Part shown: one piece after another, positions 1 through 10,630 of the stretch | How positions within the stretch are numbered: the first letter of the stretch is position 1 | Layout: the number at the start of each line of letters is the position of its first letter | Source: Asterias amurensis | Taxonomy: Eukaryota > Echinodermata > Asteroidea > Forcipulatida > Asteriidae | DNA: 64,000 nt | Reading direction: 5' to 3' | NCBI RefSeq assembly: GCF_032118995.1 | Contig: NC_092657.1 | Location: forward strand, 15,420,181-15,484,180 | Program-made: the position numbers and the translations under genes | The notes under the pieces: model-generated | Databases searched by the model: none | What the model saw: only the letters and a program-made list of their open reading frames with translations | What the model was told of the DNA's origin: nothing

Positions 1-330
1 GGTTTGCGGTAACACCATGTGTGCATCTACTTGCCAGGTAGAGTTGTTCTTATAGAACTGTATTGCTTTATTCTACTGCCGCGGAGTAGATAATCGGAGG
101 TTCGGGAGACTTCTCAGTTCTGAAAAGAACTGCCCTGCCTTTTAAACTATTTACCAGGGCGGATGGTATAGAATATAGACTGGACTACTACTTTAGCTTA
201 TATGATCGTAATTAACGGACTGCCGCGGAGTAAGTTCTGAATTGGTCTCAACGTTTCGACTAGCTTGCTCTAGCCATCGTCAGGATAATGAGGATATCTA
301 ACACCATTTAGACCTTTATTTTGCAACGTC
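1..330 (-). repeat. Penelope-like or related retroelement end, hammerhead-like core
   Basis: Read on the minus strand, this block has a CTGACGA motif, then a 6-bp stem GGCTAG/CTAGTC closed by a short loop, then GAAACGTT (plus-strand positions about 253-283). CTGANGA-stem-GAAA is the conserved core of hammerhead ribozymes, which Penelope-like elements carry in their terminal repeats. The motif ACTGCCGCGGAGTA occurs twice, near 75 and 220, as expected of a repetitive terminal region. No reverse transcriptase is seen, so this is only an element end or a solo piece. Helix I of a full hammerhead is not obvious, so ribozyme activity is unproven. Confidence 0.4.
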
Positions 331-934
331 ACAGCCGGGTGTCTGCTAACCCATGTTACCCCCCCCCCCCCCGAAAAAAGGGTTATACAATTCTTACAAA
401 AAAAAAAATGATTTTGTTAAAAACAAAACAACTATTTATGTGAAAGCTTGCAGAAATTATGAATTTGGTCAGCCATAATTATGTTATAATGACTGAGTGT
501 TTTACTAACATTCGGCAGACCGAAGACGGTTTGTCTATCAACAAAGGAAATATCCATGAGGTATATTAATAAAACCATTTGTTTTGTGATGAATTTTTGA
601 AGACAAAACAAATTACGTGATCTTGACATTTTCGAAAGTAAGACCTATCAAGTATTCTCATGCTCGTCTTCAAGTAGATGTCATAGTAAATTCATGAAGT
701 CATCAACTTGCTGTCAATAATCAAATAATTGAAAATAAAAAAATGATGACACTTCCAGAAGTCGATCGATTTCTTGTTGGCAAAGTTAAAAATGCCTCTA
801 GTGCAGAGTTTACTGAGGCGTAACACGCATGCATGCTCATAAAATACAACCGACTCGATGACTACCTAACCAATCAAGCTATGCTTATTATAGCCAACTT
901 TTATTTCAAAGTCATGTTGTTTTCTGTTTTACAG
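331..934. other. Non-coding flank or intron upstream of the first visible LRR exon
   Basis: Contains a 12-base C run at about 361-372 and a short A run near 400. No LRR-like exon with splice sites was found here. Earlier exons of the GPCR gene must lie before the window. Confidence 0.4.
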
Positions 935-1006
935 GGATCTCGTACAAAACCGTATTACATCCATTGAGCCTGGTGCGTTTGCTGGGCTTGATAATCTAAA
1001 AGTATT
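935..1006 (+). CDS. LGR-type GPCR, internal LRR exon (72 nt)
   Basis: The exon is bounded by a pyrimidine-rich acceptor ending in acag and a gtgagt donor. Exactly 72 nt, it encodes one 24-residue leucine-rich repeat, reading DLVQNRITSIEPGAFAGLDN then LKVL, which fits the LxxNxI...IxxGAFxGLxxLxxL pattern. It begins after the first base of a leucine-completing codon and ends after two bases, so all the exons here share one phase and can be added or skipped without a frame change. One repeat per 72-nt exon of constant phase is typical of glycoprotein-hormone and relaxin-type LGR genes. The repeat is extracellular and would help bind the ligand. Confidence 0.85.
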
Positions 1007-1245
1007 GTGAGTATTGTTTGTATAATAGATATTGTTTGTAAGAGTGAAGTAAGATATACTGTGGCTTTTAATAATAACAATTACTTTCGGAGATTCGCCA
1101 CATCAACTTGGAAGCTATCCATCTTTTTCTAATTATTAATCTGACATTTTGCTTTGTGAATTCTTATTTAATAGTCGGCCTACATGTTGTCCATAATGAA
1201 GCAGTTGGTGTGAAATAAATTATGTTTACTTTTTAATTCCCTAAG

Positions 1246-1317
1246 GCATATTTCGGATAACTTGCTGACGGTTTTTCAACCCAACATTTTCACTGGATTG
1301 CATTCGGTGCGTCACCT
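1246..1317 (+). CDS. LGR-type GPCR, internal LRR exon (72 nt)
   Basis: Acceptor ctaag and donor gtaagt define a 72-nt exon in the same phase as the previous one. It reads HISDNLLTVFQPNIFTGLHS then VRHL, again a single leucine-rich repeat (LxxNxL...F.GLxxLxxL). It follows the first visible exon after a 239-nt intron. Confidence 0.85.
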
Positions 1318-1355
1318 GTAAGTATAATATGTGTTTAGTATGAAACTACTCTCTT

Positions 1356-1547
1356 AAAGGATTTGGGTACTTTTTTTAATATGTCAACAGATTTACATTA
1401 AACTTGCAGGGTTTGAATATACTGATAGTAGAAAGCACCTCAATAAGTAAAATTTCAAAGGAAGCTTTCTACTATCATAATTACTACCATAATCTTCAAA
1501 TTGTGTAAGTTTAATGTAAATACGTGGACATAGTACATATACCCTTT
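1356..1547. repeat. Fold-back MITE, family B (intronic)
   Basis: Starts with AAAGGATTTGGGTAC and carries the paired motifs ACATTAAACTTGCAGG and GTAAGTTTAATGTAAAT of a hairpin family also found at 13722, 16664, 25518, 36236 and 52487. This copy is short, with the middle reduced. Its right end abuts a family A MITE. Confidence 0.7.
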
Positions 1548-1928
1548 AAAGGCAGTGGACACTCTTGGTAATTACTCAAAATAATTATTAGCATTAAACT
1601 TTCATCGGTGACGAGTAATGAGGAGAGGTTGATGGTATAATACATTGTGCGAAACGACTCCCTAACGGCTCCCTTTTGAGAAAGAAGTAATTTTCCACGA
1701 AGTTGATTTCGGGACCTCAGATTTAGAATTTTGAGGTCTCGAAACCAACCATCTAAACGCACACAACTTCGTGTGACAAGTTTTTTTTTCATTTCATTAT
1801 TATATCGCAACTTCGACGACCAATTTAGTTCAAACTTTCACCGGTTTGTTATTATATGCGTATGTTGAGAGATACACCAAGTGGTAAACTGGTCTTTAAC
1901 AATTACGAATAGTGTCCACTGTCTTTAA
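1546..1928 (+). repeat. MITE, family A (intronic)
   Basis: A 383-bp element with ends TTAAAGGCAGTGGACAC and AGTGTCCACTGTCTTTAA. The interior holds a hairpin of arms related to GATTTCGAGACCTCA and TGAGGTCTCGAAATC. The same family recurs at least ten times in the window in both orientations and is non-coding. The terminal TTAA may be its target duplication. Confidence 0.85.
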
Positions 1929-2139
1929 AATACTAAACCCACTTTGACTAAATTGTGTTATGTGGGTGTTTGGCGTAAGCCGCAATACAAGTACAAGGCT
2001 CGTTTAAGTGGAAACAGTTGTATAATTCCAAGCGCAAGTGAGATTGTTTCAATCATGACTTCGCAGCACTTCGCCTCTCCCCTTCTTGTTTTTAATATTA
2101 TTAGTATAATCAAACATTTTGTAATACATATATTTACAG

Positions 2140-2211
2140 GGACATAGGCGACAACCCATGGACAGTTATCAAACCTGGGGCATTCAATGGTCTGGATAGT
2201 CTGGAATTACT
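2140..2211 (+). CDS. LGR-type GPCR, internal LRR exon (72 nt)
   Basis: Flanked by the acceptor tttacag and donor gtaagt. It encodes DIGDNPWTVIKPGAFNGLDS then LELL, the third visible leucine-rich repeat in the same phase. The 822-nt intron before it contains a family B and a family A MITE. Confidence 0.85.
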
Positions 2212-2815
2212 GTAAGTTTAAATTACTGCCATCGATGGCAGGGTACACGTTTGTTAAAGTTTCCTCACTTTGTATATGGAAACAATGTGCATTTGCAAAT
2301 GTGAAAATTGCTTTGTCCATTGGTCCATCGTCCATTGGTCAACGAAGTAGCTAACATTTGCTACATAGCAGTATATTATAGTAAAATGCTCATGTCACAT
2401 TTCACTGTACAATTTTGTAGTCACAGTCAAACAACAAAAATCGGACTTTTAACAGACTACCATAATCATTGTTAAAAATACCATAAACTCGTAAATACCA
2501 ATGCAAACTAGTAATCGGACAAAACAGCATTAAAACTATTTTTGTTTTTGTAATCCAGAATCCGTACAAAATGTCTGCGTTTTATCATTTCCATTACATT
2601 TGGGTTTACCCATATACTCCGATGTAGTACAGTAAACTCGGAACTACCCGAGCTATGTTAACACAAATATCACAGGCATAATACTTAGGTAATTACTCGA
2701 GACAGTAAACTAAATAATAGATAATACCCAGGTACTTTGCACGGAAGCTTTTCAATTAGTTTTCTCACAATTTGGACTGGATGCTTCAAACTTTGTGTGT
2801 CGTTTGTCCCAATTT

Positions 2816-2957
2816 AGAGACTTATAGAACGCTTGGTGGCAGCAGACTTACCAGGTAAAATCCAATGTTATCGGTAATGAGCGCATGCTCAGGACTAACG
2901 TAAACAACTGACATATTTTACCTTGTAAGTCTGCTGCCACCTAGCGTTCCAAAGTCT
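2816..2957. repeat. Short inverted-repeat MITE (intronic)
   Basis: About 142 bp with arms built around GGTGGCAGCAGACTTACC and its near-complement TAAGTCTGCTGCCACC, separated by about 55 bp. It lies in the intron between the third LRR exon and the 84-nt exon. Confidence 0.7.
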
Positions 2958-3032
2958 CCCATTGGAGGTCCTTCTTGTCCATGTTTTACTATTGAAGCAA
3001 CTGTTTTTGTTCGTGGCTTTGTTTTATTTCAG

Positions 3033-3116
3033 AGTCTTGAAGCGTCGTTCCAATGAGACAGTCGACTTCATAGTGGATAAACACGAACTGGAACATATGA
3101 CATACCTAACATCAGT
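3033..3116 (+). CDS. LGR-type GPCR, last ectodomain exon (84 nt)
   Basis: Acceptor atttcag and donor gtaagt give an 84-nt exon in the common phase. It encodes VLKRRSNETVDFIVDKHELE then HMTYLTSV: the degenerate C-terminal cap of the LRR domain, with one N-glycosylation sequon (NET), leading into the hinge coded by the next exon. Reading continues without a break into the exon at 4141. Confidence 0.8.
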
Positions 3117-3461
3117 GTAAGTTTAGCTTCAGTTTATAAACTATGTAGAACATTTAATACACCAAAGTTTACAAATTATCATTTTACCTATAATTGATGA
3201 TAACCGTACTCGTTTTGAGTATCATCAACATTTAGGAATCCACTAAAATTGTTTGCAGACAATAACAATACAAACCTTTACTTTTGCAAAAGTTTTACGT
3301 CAGCAAAATTTGTCTAATTAGGACAAAAGTCGGTTTCATCACAAAAGTTAATTTGACCCTTGGAGCCCCTATTTATAATGGAAATACAAACACAAGAGTG
3401 TTGATTTATGAATGTTATCGGTGACGGATATGTCCGGACATATAACTAGTAAACGGCTCTA

Positions 3462-3668
3462 AAGACGATGTGACCTCTGACATCACACTAAAACCATAAC
3501 ATGATTCGCGCGCATACCGCCGGGCAAAACCTTTGTGTTTTGGCAGCCAGCTAGAAAGTGTACGCAATCTTACTATGACTACGCAACTCAGTGCCCGGCG
3601 AAACATGACGTATATAGTGTTTTGTCAACAGAGGGCGGTTTGAATGTAAACATAGGTCACATCGTCTA
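3462..3668 (-). repeat. MITE, family J (intronic)
   Basis: A 207-bp element with ends AGACGATGTGACCT and GGTCACATCGTCTA. It is a near-exact reverse-complement match of the copy at 27288-27494. It lies in the last intron of the GPCR gene, three bases from the next element. Confidence 0.8.
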
Positions 3669-3671
3669 TAC

Positions 3672-4048
3672 TTAAAGGGAATGTACACGTTTGGTAATTG
3701 TCAACGAACAGTCTTCTCACTTGGTGTATCCCGTCACATGCATAAAACAACAAGCCTGTGAAAGTTTGTGCCCAATCGGTCATCGAAGTTGCGAGAAAAT
3801 GATTAGAGAAAAAACACCCTTGCTGGACGGTTTTGTGTGCTTTCAGATAGGAATAAAAGACTTCTAGCTAGAAGTATTTTATTATTTTAGTGAGAAATTA
3901 CCCCTTTCTCAAAAACTACATTACTTCAGAGGGATTCGCATTCACAATGTTTTATACTATTAAGAGCTCTACAATGCTCTTTACCAAGTCAGTTTTCTTA
4001 AGTAAACATTTATTTTGAGTAATTACCAAACGTGTACCTTCCCTTTAA
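3672..4048 (-). repeat. MITE, family E (intronic)
   Basis: A 377-bp element with ends TTAAAGGGAATGTACACGTT and ACGTGTACCTTCCCTTTAA. The layout is the same as family A (GTAATTGTC at one end, GAGTAATTACC at the other) but the tips differ, so it is a sister family. Further copies lie at 37229 and 45256. Confidence 0.8.
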
Positions 4049-4140
4049 CTAAACTATTTATTCAAGGGTAACTCTCATATCAACCTAGTTCAGACTAATC
4101 TAAGTTTTGTTTATTTGTCTTCTTTTTATTTTTCCTAAAG

Positions 4141-5347
4141 GTTGGTTGACGATTCCAAAATGTGTTGCCTCCTTGACACGAAAACCATCGGAATCGACAC
4201 TTGTGTTCCTGACAATGAGTTCCATACGGAGATACCATACCTGAGCTGCAACCGGATTATGCACAGCTCCGTATTACGGGTCTTCGTCTGGTGTCTTGGA
4301 TTTAGCGCCCTCATCGGCAATGCGGGAATAATTGTATGGAGACTAAACATGAAAGACTCGGGCAAGCGTTCCCAATCGGTCCTCATTCTCAATCTGGCTG
4401 TGTCGGATCTTATCATGGGTGTGTACATGTTGATAGTCGGTGGAGCTGACGTTCATTATCAGGATGATTACTTTCTCCATGCGAACGACTGGAAGTCGAG
4501 CCCCATCTGTAAATTCGCCGGTTTCCTGTCGATGCTAAGCTCAGAGGCGTCGGTGTTTTTCATTACAATGATCAGCATCGATCGATTCCTATGTGTGGTA
4601 TTCCCATTCGGGAAGAAATGGTTCCGGTTAGAATCGGCCCGAGTAGCGACGCTCGTCATGTGGTGTATAGCCCTAGCCATCAGCCTCCCTCCAGTGTTTC
4701 TACAGGATTTACTCGACGGCAAGAACCAGACATTCTACGGGCTATATGATATATGTGTAGGGCTCCCTCTTGTGATCAAACCTAGGACAGGTTCATCAAA
4801 CAAAACACTTCTTGAGGAAACACTTTTGAACCAAACCGTCACCCAGAAGGCCGGGCCTTCCTGGATATTCTCGGCCACTGTGTACCTTGGGATTAACTTC
4901 GCCTGTTGCCTGGTAGTCATCGTATGCTACTCCGCAATAGCGTTCGTAGTCATCATCAAGTTACCAGCGAAGAAGTTACACGCGAGGAAAGACAGAGAGC
5001 ACCGCAGGAGGGAGATGACCATGGCAACGCGCATGCTCCTTATAGTCGGTACTGACTTATGTTGTTGGATGCCTGTAATCATCATGGGGATTTTATCACA
5101 GTCTGGTGCCGTCGACATACCAGACGAGACGTACGCTTGGGTTGTTGTATTCGTGATACCGATCAACTCAGCGATTAACCCGTACCTCTACACGGTCTCC
5201 AACGCGAACTCAGTCACATTGAAGTGTTGTAAATGTCGCAAACCTGGTTTGATTGATGCAGTCCGTCTGAAACCTATGAACAGTCAGCAGACCAAAGACA
5301 CACAATCAAATCGACGGAGTAGATCAGGAACAAACAACAATCTCTGA
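4141..5347 (+). CDS. LGR-type GPCR (relaxin receptor/GRL101-like), hinge and 7TM exon
   Basis: The terminal exon begins after cctaaag and joins the 84-nt exon in frame; it ends at TGA 5345-5347. The product is the C-terminal ~401 residues of a rhodopsin-family receptor with an LRR ectodomain. Visible parts in order: a cysteine hinge (KMCCLL...DTCVPDNEF); TM1 with GN; TM2 LNLAVSDLIMGVYML; TM3 ending in IDRFLCVVFPF, where DRF replaces DRY; TM4 with W; an extracellular loop 2 with three sequons (NQT, NKT, NQT); TM5; TM6 with CCWMP; TM7 ending NPYLY; and a CCKC tail, a likely palmitoylation site. The hinge and the LSSEASVF region are typical of relaxin receptors and molluscan GRL101-type receptors. 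The ligand is probably a relaxin-like or other peptide hormone, signalling through G proteins at the plasma membrane. An LDLa module, if present, lies upstream of the window. The absence of introns across the whole 7TM part is usual for LGRs. Confidence 0.9.
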
Positions 5348-5763
5348 TCGGAAGCCAGTCTGATCGTCGTAAAACAAACTGGTCGGTGAATGATAAACAA
5401 ATGCGAACCACATCTTCAGAAAATCATATTGCTCAACACTCTAAAATCACCGTATTGAGCCTGCAATGTTCATTGCATTATTGGTTTATTCAATGGAAAC
5501 TTACTCTCTAAATAATATGTTCCTAGACGAATCCCATCATATACAAGGGTAACACGATATGCTCAAAAACTTGGGTCAAGTCCACATATTCAAGAGGGGG
5601 GCTATGTTCTACACATCAAATTTCACAGGGCGGCGGTTTTTGGTGCTCTGAAGACAAAAACACGGCCCAACACACCGTATGTTTAGTACCACATATAAAC
5701 ACAACCCACACGACTTGACAGACAGACAAACAGACAGACAGACATAAACATGTGGTTATTTCG
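5348..5763. other. 3' flank of the GPCR gene with GACA microsatellite
   Basis: No clear AATAAA was found close to the stop. A short (GACA)n-type tract lies at 5717-5744. No coding potential was seen. Confidence 0.5.
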
Positions 5764-6002
5764 AAGGCAGTGGACACTATTGTTAATTACTCAAAATAAT
5801 TATGAGCATGACACCTTTCTTGGTAACCAGCAATAGGGAACTTCGTGTGACAAGGATGTTTTTTTGTTATTTCATTAACATCTCGCTACTTCGACGACCG
5901 GTTGAGACTAAATTTTCACAGGTTTGTCCTTTATGCATACGTTGAGATACACCAACTGCGAAGGCTGGTCTTTTACAATCACCAATAGTGTCCAGTGTCT
6001 TC
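5764..6002 (+). repeat. MITE, family A, internally deleted
   Basis: Both ends are recognisable (GAAGGCAGTGGACACTATTG and TAGTGTCCAGTGTCTTC), but only about 239 bp remain. The central hairpin region is missing. Confidence 0.75.
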
Positions 6003-6257
6003 GAGAAGAATTGTAAGAGTGTTTTAAACTCTTTGTTTTTAAAAAGGTGATTTTAAACATCAAACTCGATCAAGGCAAACAGTTTAAATTTTCTGTAATT
6101 AGTACACTTTTACGGCAATCATTCACATTAAAGTTTTAGCACAGCATGTTCCGTATATTTTTTTTAACAATTGTTGTATTGATTTGTAGTGATCAGAAAC
6201 AAACAAATAACTACGAACAGTTTTAATAAACCCTATACCGAGTAGAGTAAATCATCC

Positions 6258-6640
6258 TTAAAGGCAGTGGACACTATTGGTAATTGTCAAAGACTAGCAT
6301 TCACAGTTGGTGTATCTCAACCTTATGCATAAAATAACTGTGAAAATTTGAGTTCAATCGGTCATCAAACTTGCGAGATAATAATGAAAGAAAAAACACA
6401 CCCTTGTCTCGCGAAGCTGTGTGCGTTTAGATGGTTGATTTCAAGACCTCAAATTCTCAATCTGAGGTCTCGAAATCAAATTCGTGGAAAATTACTTCTT
6501 CCTCGAAAACTATGGCACTTCAGAGGAGTCGTTTCTCACAATGTTTGATACTACCAACCTCTCCCCATTACTCGTTACCAAGTGAAGTTTTACGCTGATA
6601 ATTAATTTGAGCAATAACCGATAGTGTTCACTGCCTTTAA
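6258..6640 (-). repeat. MITE, family A
   Basis: A full-length 383-bp copy in the opposite orientation to the copy at 1546, with ends TTAAAGGCAGTGGACAC and GTGTTCACTGCCTTTAA. The region 6003-6257 before it shows nothing recognisable. Confidence 0.85.
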
Positions 6641-6879
6641 ACAAACCTCAATATTTAAATTCAGCACCTTTTGATAAATATAATCAACACTCAGTAAACA
6701 AATACATGACGCGTGAATACTTATAAACGAACAACATAAGTTAACGTTATAGCGAGTCATTTATTTCATAATTTTTTTGATTTTATTTAAATGTATTGGA
6801 CACTGGAAACTTTTACCGCCAGCACCGCCACTGCTTTGAGGTGGTCGTGTGGATCACACGTCAAGACCATTTAGTTGCA

Positions 6880-7110
6880 AATGCAATAACTTTCACTCCA
6901 GGCTTGGCAACCTTGGCAGTAACGATCATATAATTTAGGCTCTTTGGCTGTACTCCATCTTCATGCATAGGCACAGTATTCGCTATCCAAAATGCCATAA
7001 ATTCAAGTGAAGATGGTGTGGATCTCAATACTTGCAATGTACTGTTCCCGGTCAAGATATTTCAGTTGCAAATACAATAACTTGCAACCAAGACTTTCAA
7101 GCCATTCTGT
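6880..7110. repeat. Family H repeat (also in FReD gene 5' flanks)
   Basis: Contains phrases such as GCAATAACTTTCACTCC, GTACTCCATCTTCATGCA and GTATTCGCTATCC that recur in the upstream flanks of the FReD genes (46384-46870, 54140-54811) and near 59070. Another piece lies inside the G element at about 7430-7530 and one near 8090. Confidence 0.5.
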
Positions 7111-7117
7111 ATTGACA

Positions 7118-8000
7118 AGGCCCGAGCCGAAGGCGAGAGCCTTTATGACACGGCAATGACCATGCAAGGCTTTAAACGGCCGTCCATGAATGCCTTTTTG
7201 GTAAAAATCCGTAATAAAGTAAGAAACTCTGTAAAACTCATCCGTTTCCGACGTGCTTGAGCTCTATATGTACATGAACATGTACGACGTCCGTGTGTTG
7301 CATTGTTATGACTGAGACGCCTATTTTCGACAGTTTCCGCCTCCGTTCGTGCACATGCGCGTATAGTCTTGGTGCAACACGTTATCGTTTTCCTTTCACA
7401 CGTAGGTACACTTCTATCGTTTAGGTCCGTTCTTTGCCATCATAATTGTCCTTACCTTCATGTTGATATTGTTGCGTGAATCGCACAATCAATACTAACG
7501 ATGTACTGCACGTGGTCAATATCCTCCAGTTGCGAATGCACAGTTTCGCTATTTCTTTTTGGTGGAGAGCGCGTCATGTTGGGGTGTTTAAACCTTTGAT
7601 AGAGACCAGTGTTTATAACCGGTTGTGAACGGATACTCTGCGCTAGTCTTGGTGCAATACGTTTTTTGTTACGGGTAATGAGTGCGCGCTGTCGGTGAGT
7701 TGGCCGCGCTATGTGTGAAAGGAAAACGATAACGTGTTGCACCAAGACTATACGCGCATGTGCACGAACGGAGGCGGAAACTGTCGAAAATAGGCGTCTC
7801 AGTCATAACAATGCAACACACGGACGTCGTACATGTTCATGTACATATAGAGCTCAAGCACGTCGGAAACGGATGAGTTTTACAGAGTTTCTTACTTTAT
7901 TACGGATTTTTACCAAAAAGGCATTCATGGACGGCCGTTTAAAGCCTTGCATGGTCATTGCCGTGTCATAAAGGCTCTCGCCTTCGGCTCGGGCCTTGTC
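7118..8000. mobile_element. Element G: 283-bp perfect inverted arms, about 310-bp spacer
   Basis: The sequence 7118-7400 reappears as an apparently exact reverse complement at about 7711-8000, so the 883-bp block can fold into a very long hairpin. The outer tips contain CTCGCCTTCGGCTCGGGCC. The spacer holds family H sequence and a block with GGTGGAGAGCGCGTCA and TTTATAACCGG. Diverged pieces of the same family occur at 21845, 28456, 31445, 60940 and 61625. No transposase is encoded. The identity of the arms suggests a recent fold-back event or gene conversion. Confidence 0.75.
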
Positions 8001-9005
8001 CAAACGGCAACGGCCCTACCGGTTGAAGACGTATAACGCATTTTCTAGTGTCAACCTTGGCTGTAACTATAATACAATGCTTGCCCTTTGTTGTTTGAAC
8101 GCTACCTCCATGCATAGACGGGGCACTCACTATTATACAGGCCTAGGCCCAATTTCAAGCCTTGCTTGTCGCCGATCTCCATCTCCATCTTCCACATAAG
8201 TGCAGGCGCCGAACTGATGCGCAATCGGTTTATTTTAGTCATCAAAAAAAGAGAAAAAAAAAAAAAAAAATCAGAACTTAACTCGACACATATAAATACA
8301 GGATAAATACTACACAAATATAACATGGTTTGAGGGTGACTAGTCGATATTAGCTCCCCGAGGTATTAGAAATTGACAGACTAGTTTTTGTTTCATTGGA
8401 TGATTTCACAATAATCATCCAATAAATAAGGGAATCAATTGAGTGGTGAAGGGGTTTGCAACTAGTGGTTTAATCCAAACGAGGCCTGGTTCTTGATAAA
8501 CCACTAGCTGAAAACCGATTCAACACACTTTGATTCCCATTCATAAATACCTTTTCGGTCAAAAACATCAACACTTTTGGTCAACAAGTAAAATAAATGC
8601 AAAAATTTTAATTTTCAATGATTTATTTCAACACAACACCCCTACAGCTTTGAAATGGTAAAGCCCTCCGCCGCCGTCGGGTTAACAACTCCTTATAAGG
8701 GAATGTGGTGCGCGTCGCGCGTATCGCGTGATGTGGCACAACTGTTTAAGCCGTTGCTCTCGACCAATAGGAATGACGAAACTGTCTTTTAGAAATAGGT
8801 GCAAGCTCGCGTGTCACGCCCATGTTTGAACACTTGTTTCTGGTCGTAAACAAAGGTTTATACCACAGACATATGTCTGCTGATGACGCTCCTGTCCTAC
8901 AACCAATCCTAATTCGTGTGTATGTTGTTTGTGCTTGGAAAGCGCTATGCTCTCAGTAAAGCGCTAAATGAAATGCTCCGTATTTATGAATAAAACTGTA
9001 TAAGG
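8001..9005. other. Intergenic, no gene recognised
   Basis: Contains an A-rich tract at about 8246-8270 and a moderately GC-rich stretch at 8650-8960 with CCAATAGGAATGACG-type words shared with element G. No supported coding sequence or RNA gene was seen. Confidence 0.4.
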
Positions 9006-9341
9006 TTAAAGATGCTATGTCAGATTTTTGGCCCCAAACATGAAAAGATAGATTTGTTTGAGTGAATTGTATTTCAAAAAGTATTACCCGCTCTAACGAA
9101 AAAAGGTGTAACTTTTACTTTTAATGGTCAGGAACCACAACAATTTTTGTTAACGTTTCTTATAAAACACATAATAATTGGTCACGGACTTTATTTCACT
9201 GCTACTAATAATTGGCAGACTTTTTCGGACAATGACTAAAATGAAAGCTTGCAACTTTCTCGACCCCCATCAAAATAACTATTGAATTTTAAATCAAATT
9301 TTGGGGTTAAATCGGCAAAAAATCTGACCTAGCATCTTTAA
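9006..9341 (+). repeat. MITE, family F
   Basis: A 336-bp element with ends TTAAAGATGCTATGTCAG and CTGACCTAGCATCTTTAA. Other copies lie at 24284-24626, 35103-35161 (remnant) and 50776-51151. Non-coding. Confidence 0.8.
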
Positions 9342-9637
9342 TAAAGGCGTGTTTTAGTTTGCTTCAAAAGGTCTTGATACAACATAGCATGATAATGGTT
9401 AGGGGCGTTACTAAATGGGACAGCGCAATCGTCCTTCTATTAATGTCAATATCTTTGTGTAGATTGTAGATGTGTATTGAGCGTGCTTCGTGCAAAATTA
9501 ACAATTATTATTTTGTAATTTCACATCCGTAGCAAACTGTTTCAAGCGTAACTGAACAGCGGAACCTGTTGTGATGGACTGGTATGATGTGATGTATTGT
9601 TACTAGATCTCTGTTCAAACGATCTACATGCCATCTT

Positions 9638-9891
9638 AACTTCACCTCTGAAATAATTACTTGTTGTTTGCAAATACGAAAAGGTAAGGCCCAAAGCTCC
9701 TGTGGAAGATTTAATGAGATTGTCATTTGAGTGGATCAATACGTACGCATTGGGTAGTGCAGTAATTAATGCATCGACTATTTGGCGAAATAAATGAGGA
9801 CAAGTGAAGGCCTGCTCTGAGTTTAGAATAATGGAAAAATGTTGAGTTTCATTTCACTAGAGGCTTCTGATTACCAAAACTGTTTTAACTT
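9638..9891 (+). repeat. 250-bp direct repeat, left copy (family I-like)
   Basis: Begins AACTTCACCTCTGAAA and contains GGCCCAAAGCTCCTGTGG. It is repeated at 10261-10514, on the other side of a family A MITE. The sequence is related to repeat I (gagattgtc...cgatta words). Confidence 0.75.
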
Positions 9892-10262
9892 AAAGGCAGT
9901 ATACACAATTGGTAATTGTCAAAGACTAGCCTTCACAGTTAGTGTATCTCAACATAAACATAAAATAACAAACCTGTGAAAATTTGAGATAATAATGCGA
10001 GATAATAATGAAAGAAAAAACACCATTGTCACTCGAAGTTGTGTGCGTTTAGATGGTTGATTTTGAGACCCCAAGTTCTAAATATGAGGTCTCGAAATCA
10101 AATTCGTGGAAAATTACTTCTTTCTCGAAAACTATGGCACTTTAAAGGGAGCCGTTTTTCGCAAGGTTTCGTACCATCAACCTCTCCCCATTACTCGTCA
10201 CCAAGAAAGGTTGTATGGCAATAATTTTTTTGAGTAATTACCAAAAGTGTCCATTGCCTTTA
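9890..10262 (-). repeat. MITE, family A, between direct repeats
   Basis: A 373-bp copy with ends TTAAAGGCAGTATACAC and GTGTCCATTGCCTTTAA. It sits exactly between two 250-bp direct repeats. Confidence 0.85.
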
Positions 10263-10514
10263 ACTTCACCTCTGAAAGGCTGACTTCTTGTTTGCAAAAA
10301 CGAAAAAGCAAGGCCCAAAGCTCCTGTGGAAGTTTAATGAGATTTGCAATTGAGTGAATCAATACGTAGGCCTAGACTAGTGCAGTAATTAATTCATCGA
10401 TTATTTGGCAAAATAAATGAGGAAAAGTGAAGGCCTGCTCTGAGTTTAGATTAATAGAAAAATGATGAGTTAAATTTCACTAGAGGCTTCTGTTTACCAA
10501 CACTTTTTTAACTT
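10261..10514 (+). repeat. 250-bp direct repeat, right copy
   Basis: Diverged copy of 9638-9891 with the same order of words (CTTCACCTCTGAAAG, CAAGGCCCAAAGCTCCTG, GTGAAGGCCTGCTCTGAG). Confidence 0.75.
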
Positions 10515-10630
10515 AAGCCCGGTTTATACTTACTTCACAAATTCGCATTAACAATTACTTCGCAGGTGTTGAGCTGTGCACAATTATTGCGATCAATTGG
10601 TGCGAAAACAGAGTTGTGAACCGGGCTTTA
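10513..10630. repeat. MITE, family M
   Basis: A 118-bp element with ends TTAAGCCCGGTTTATACTT and TTGTGAACCGGGCTTTA. A related element lies at 52006-52177. Confidence 0.65.
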
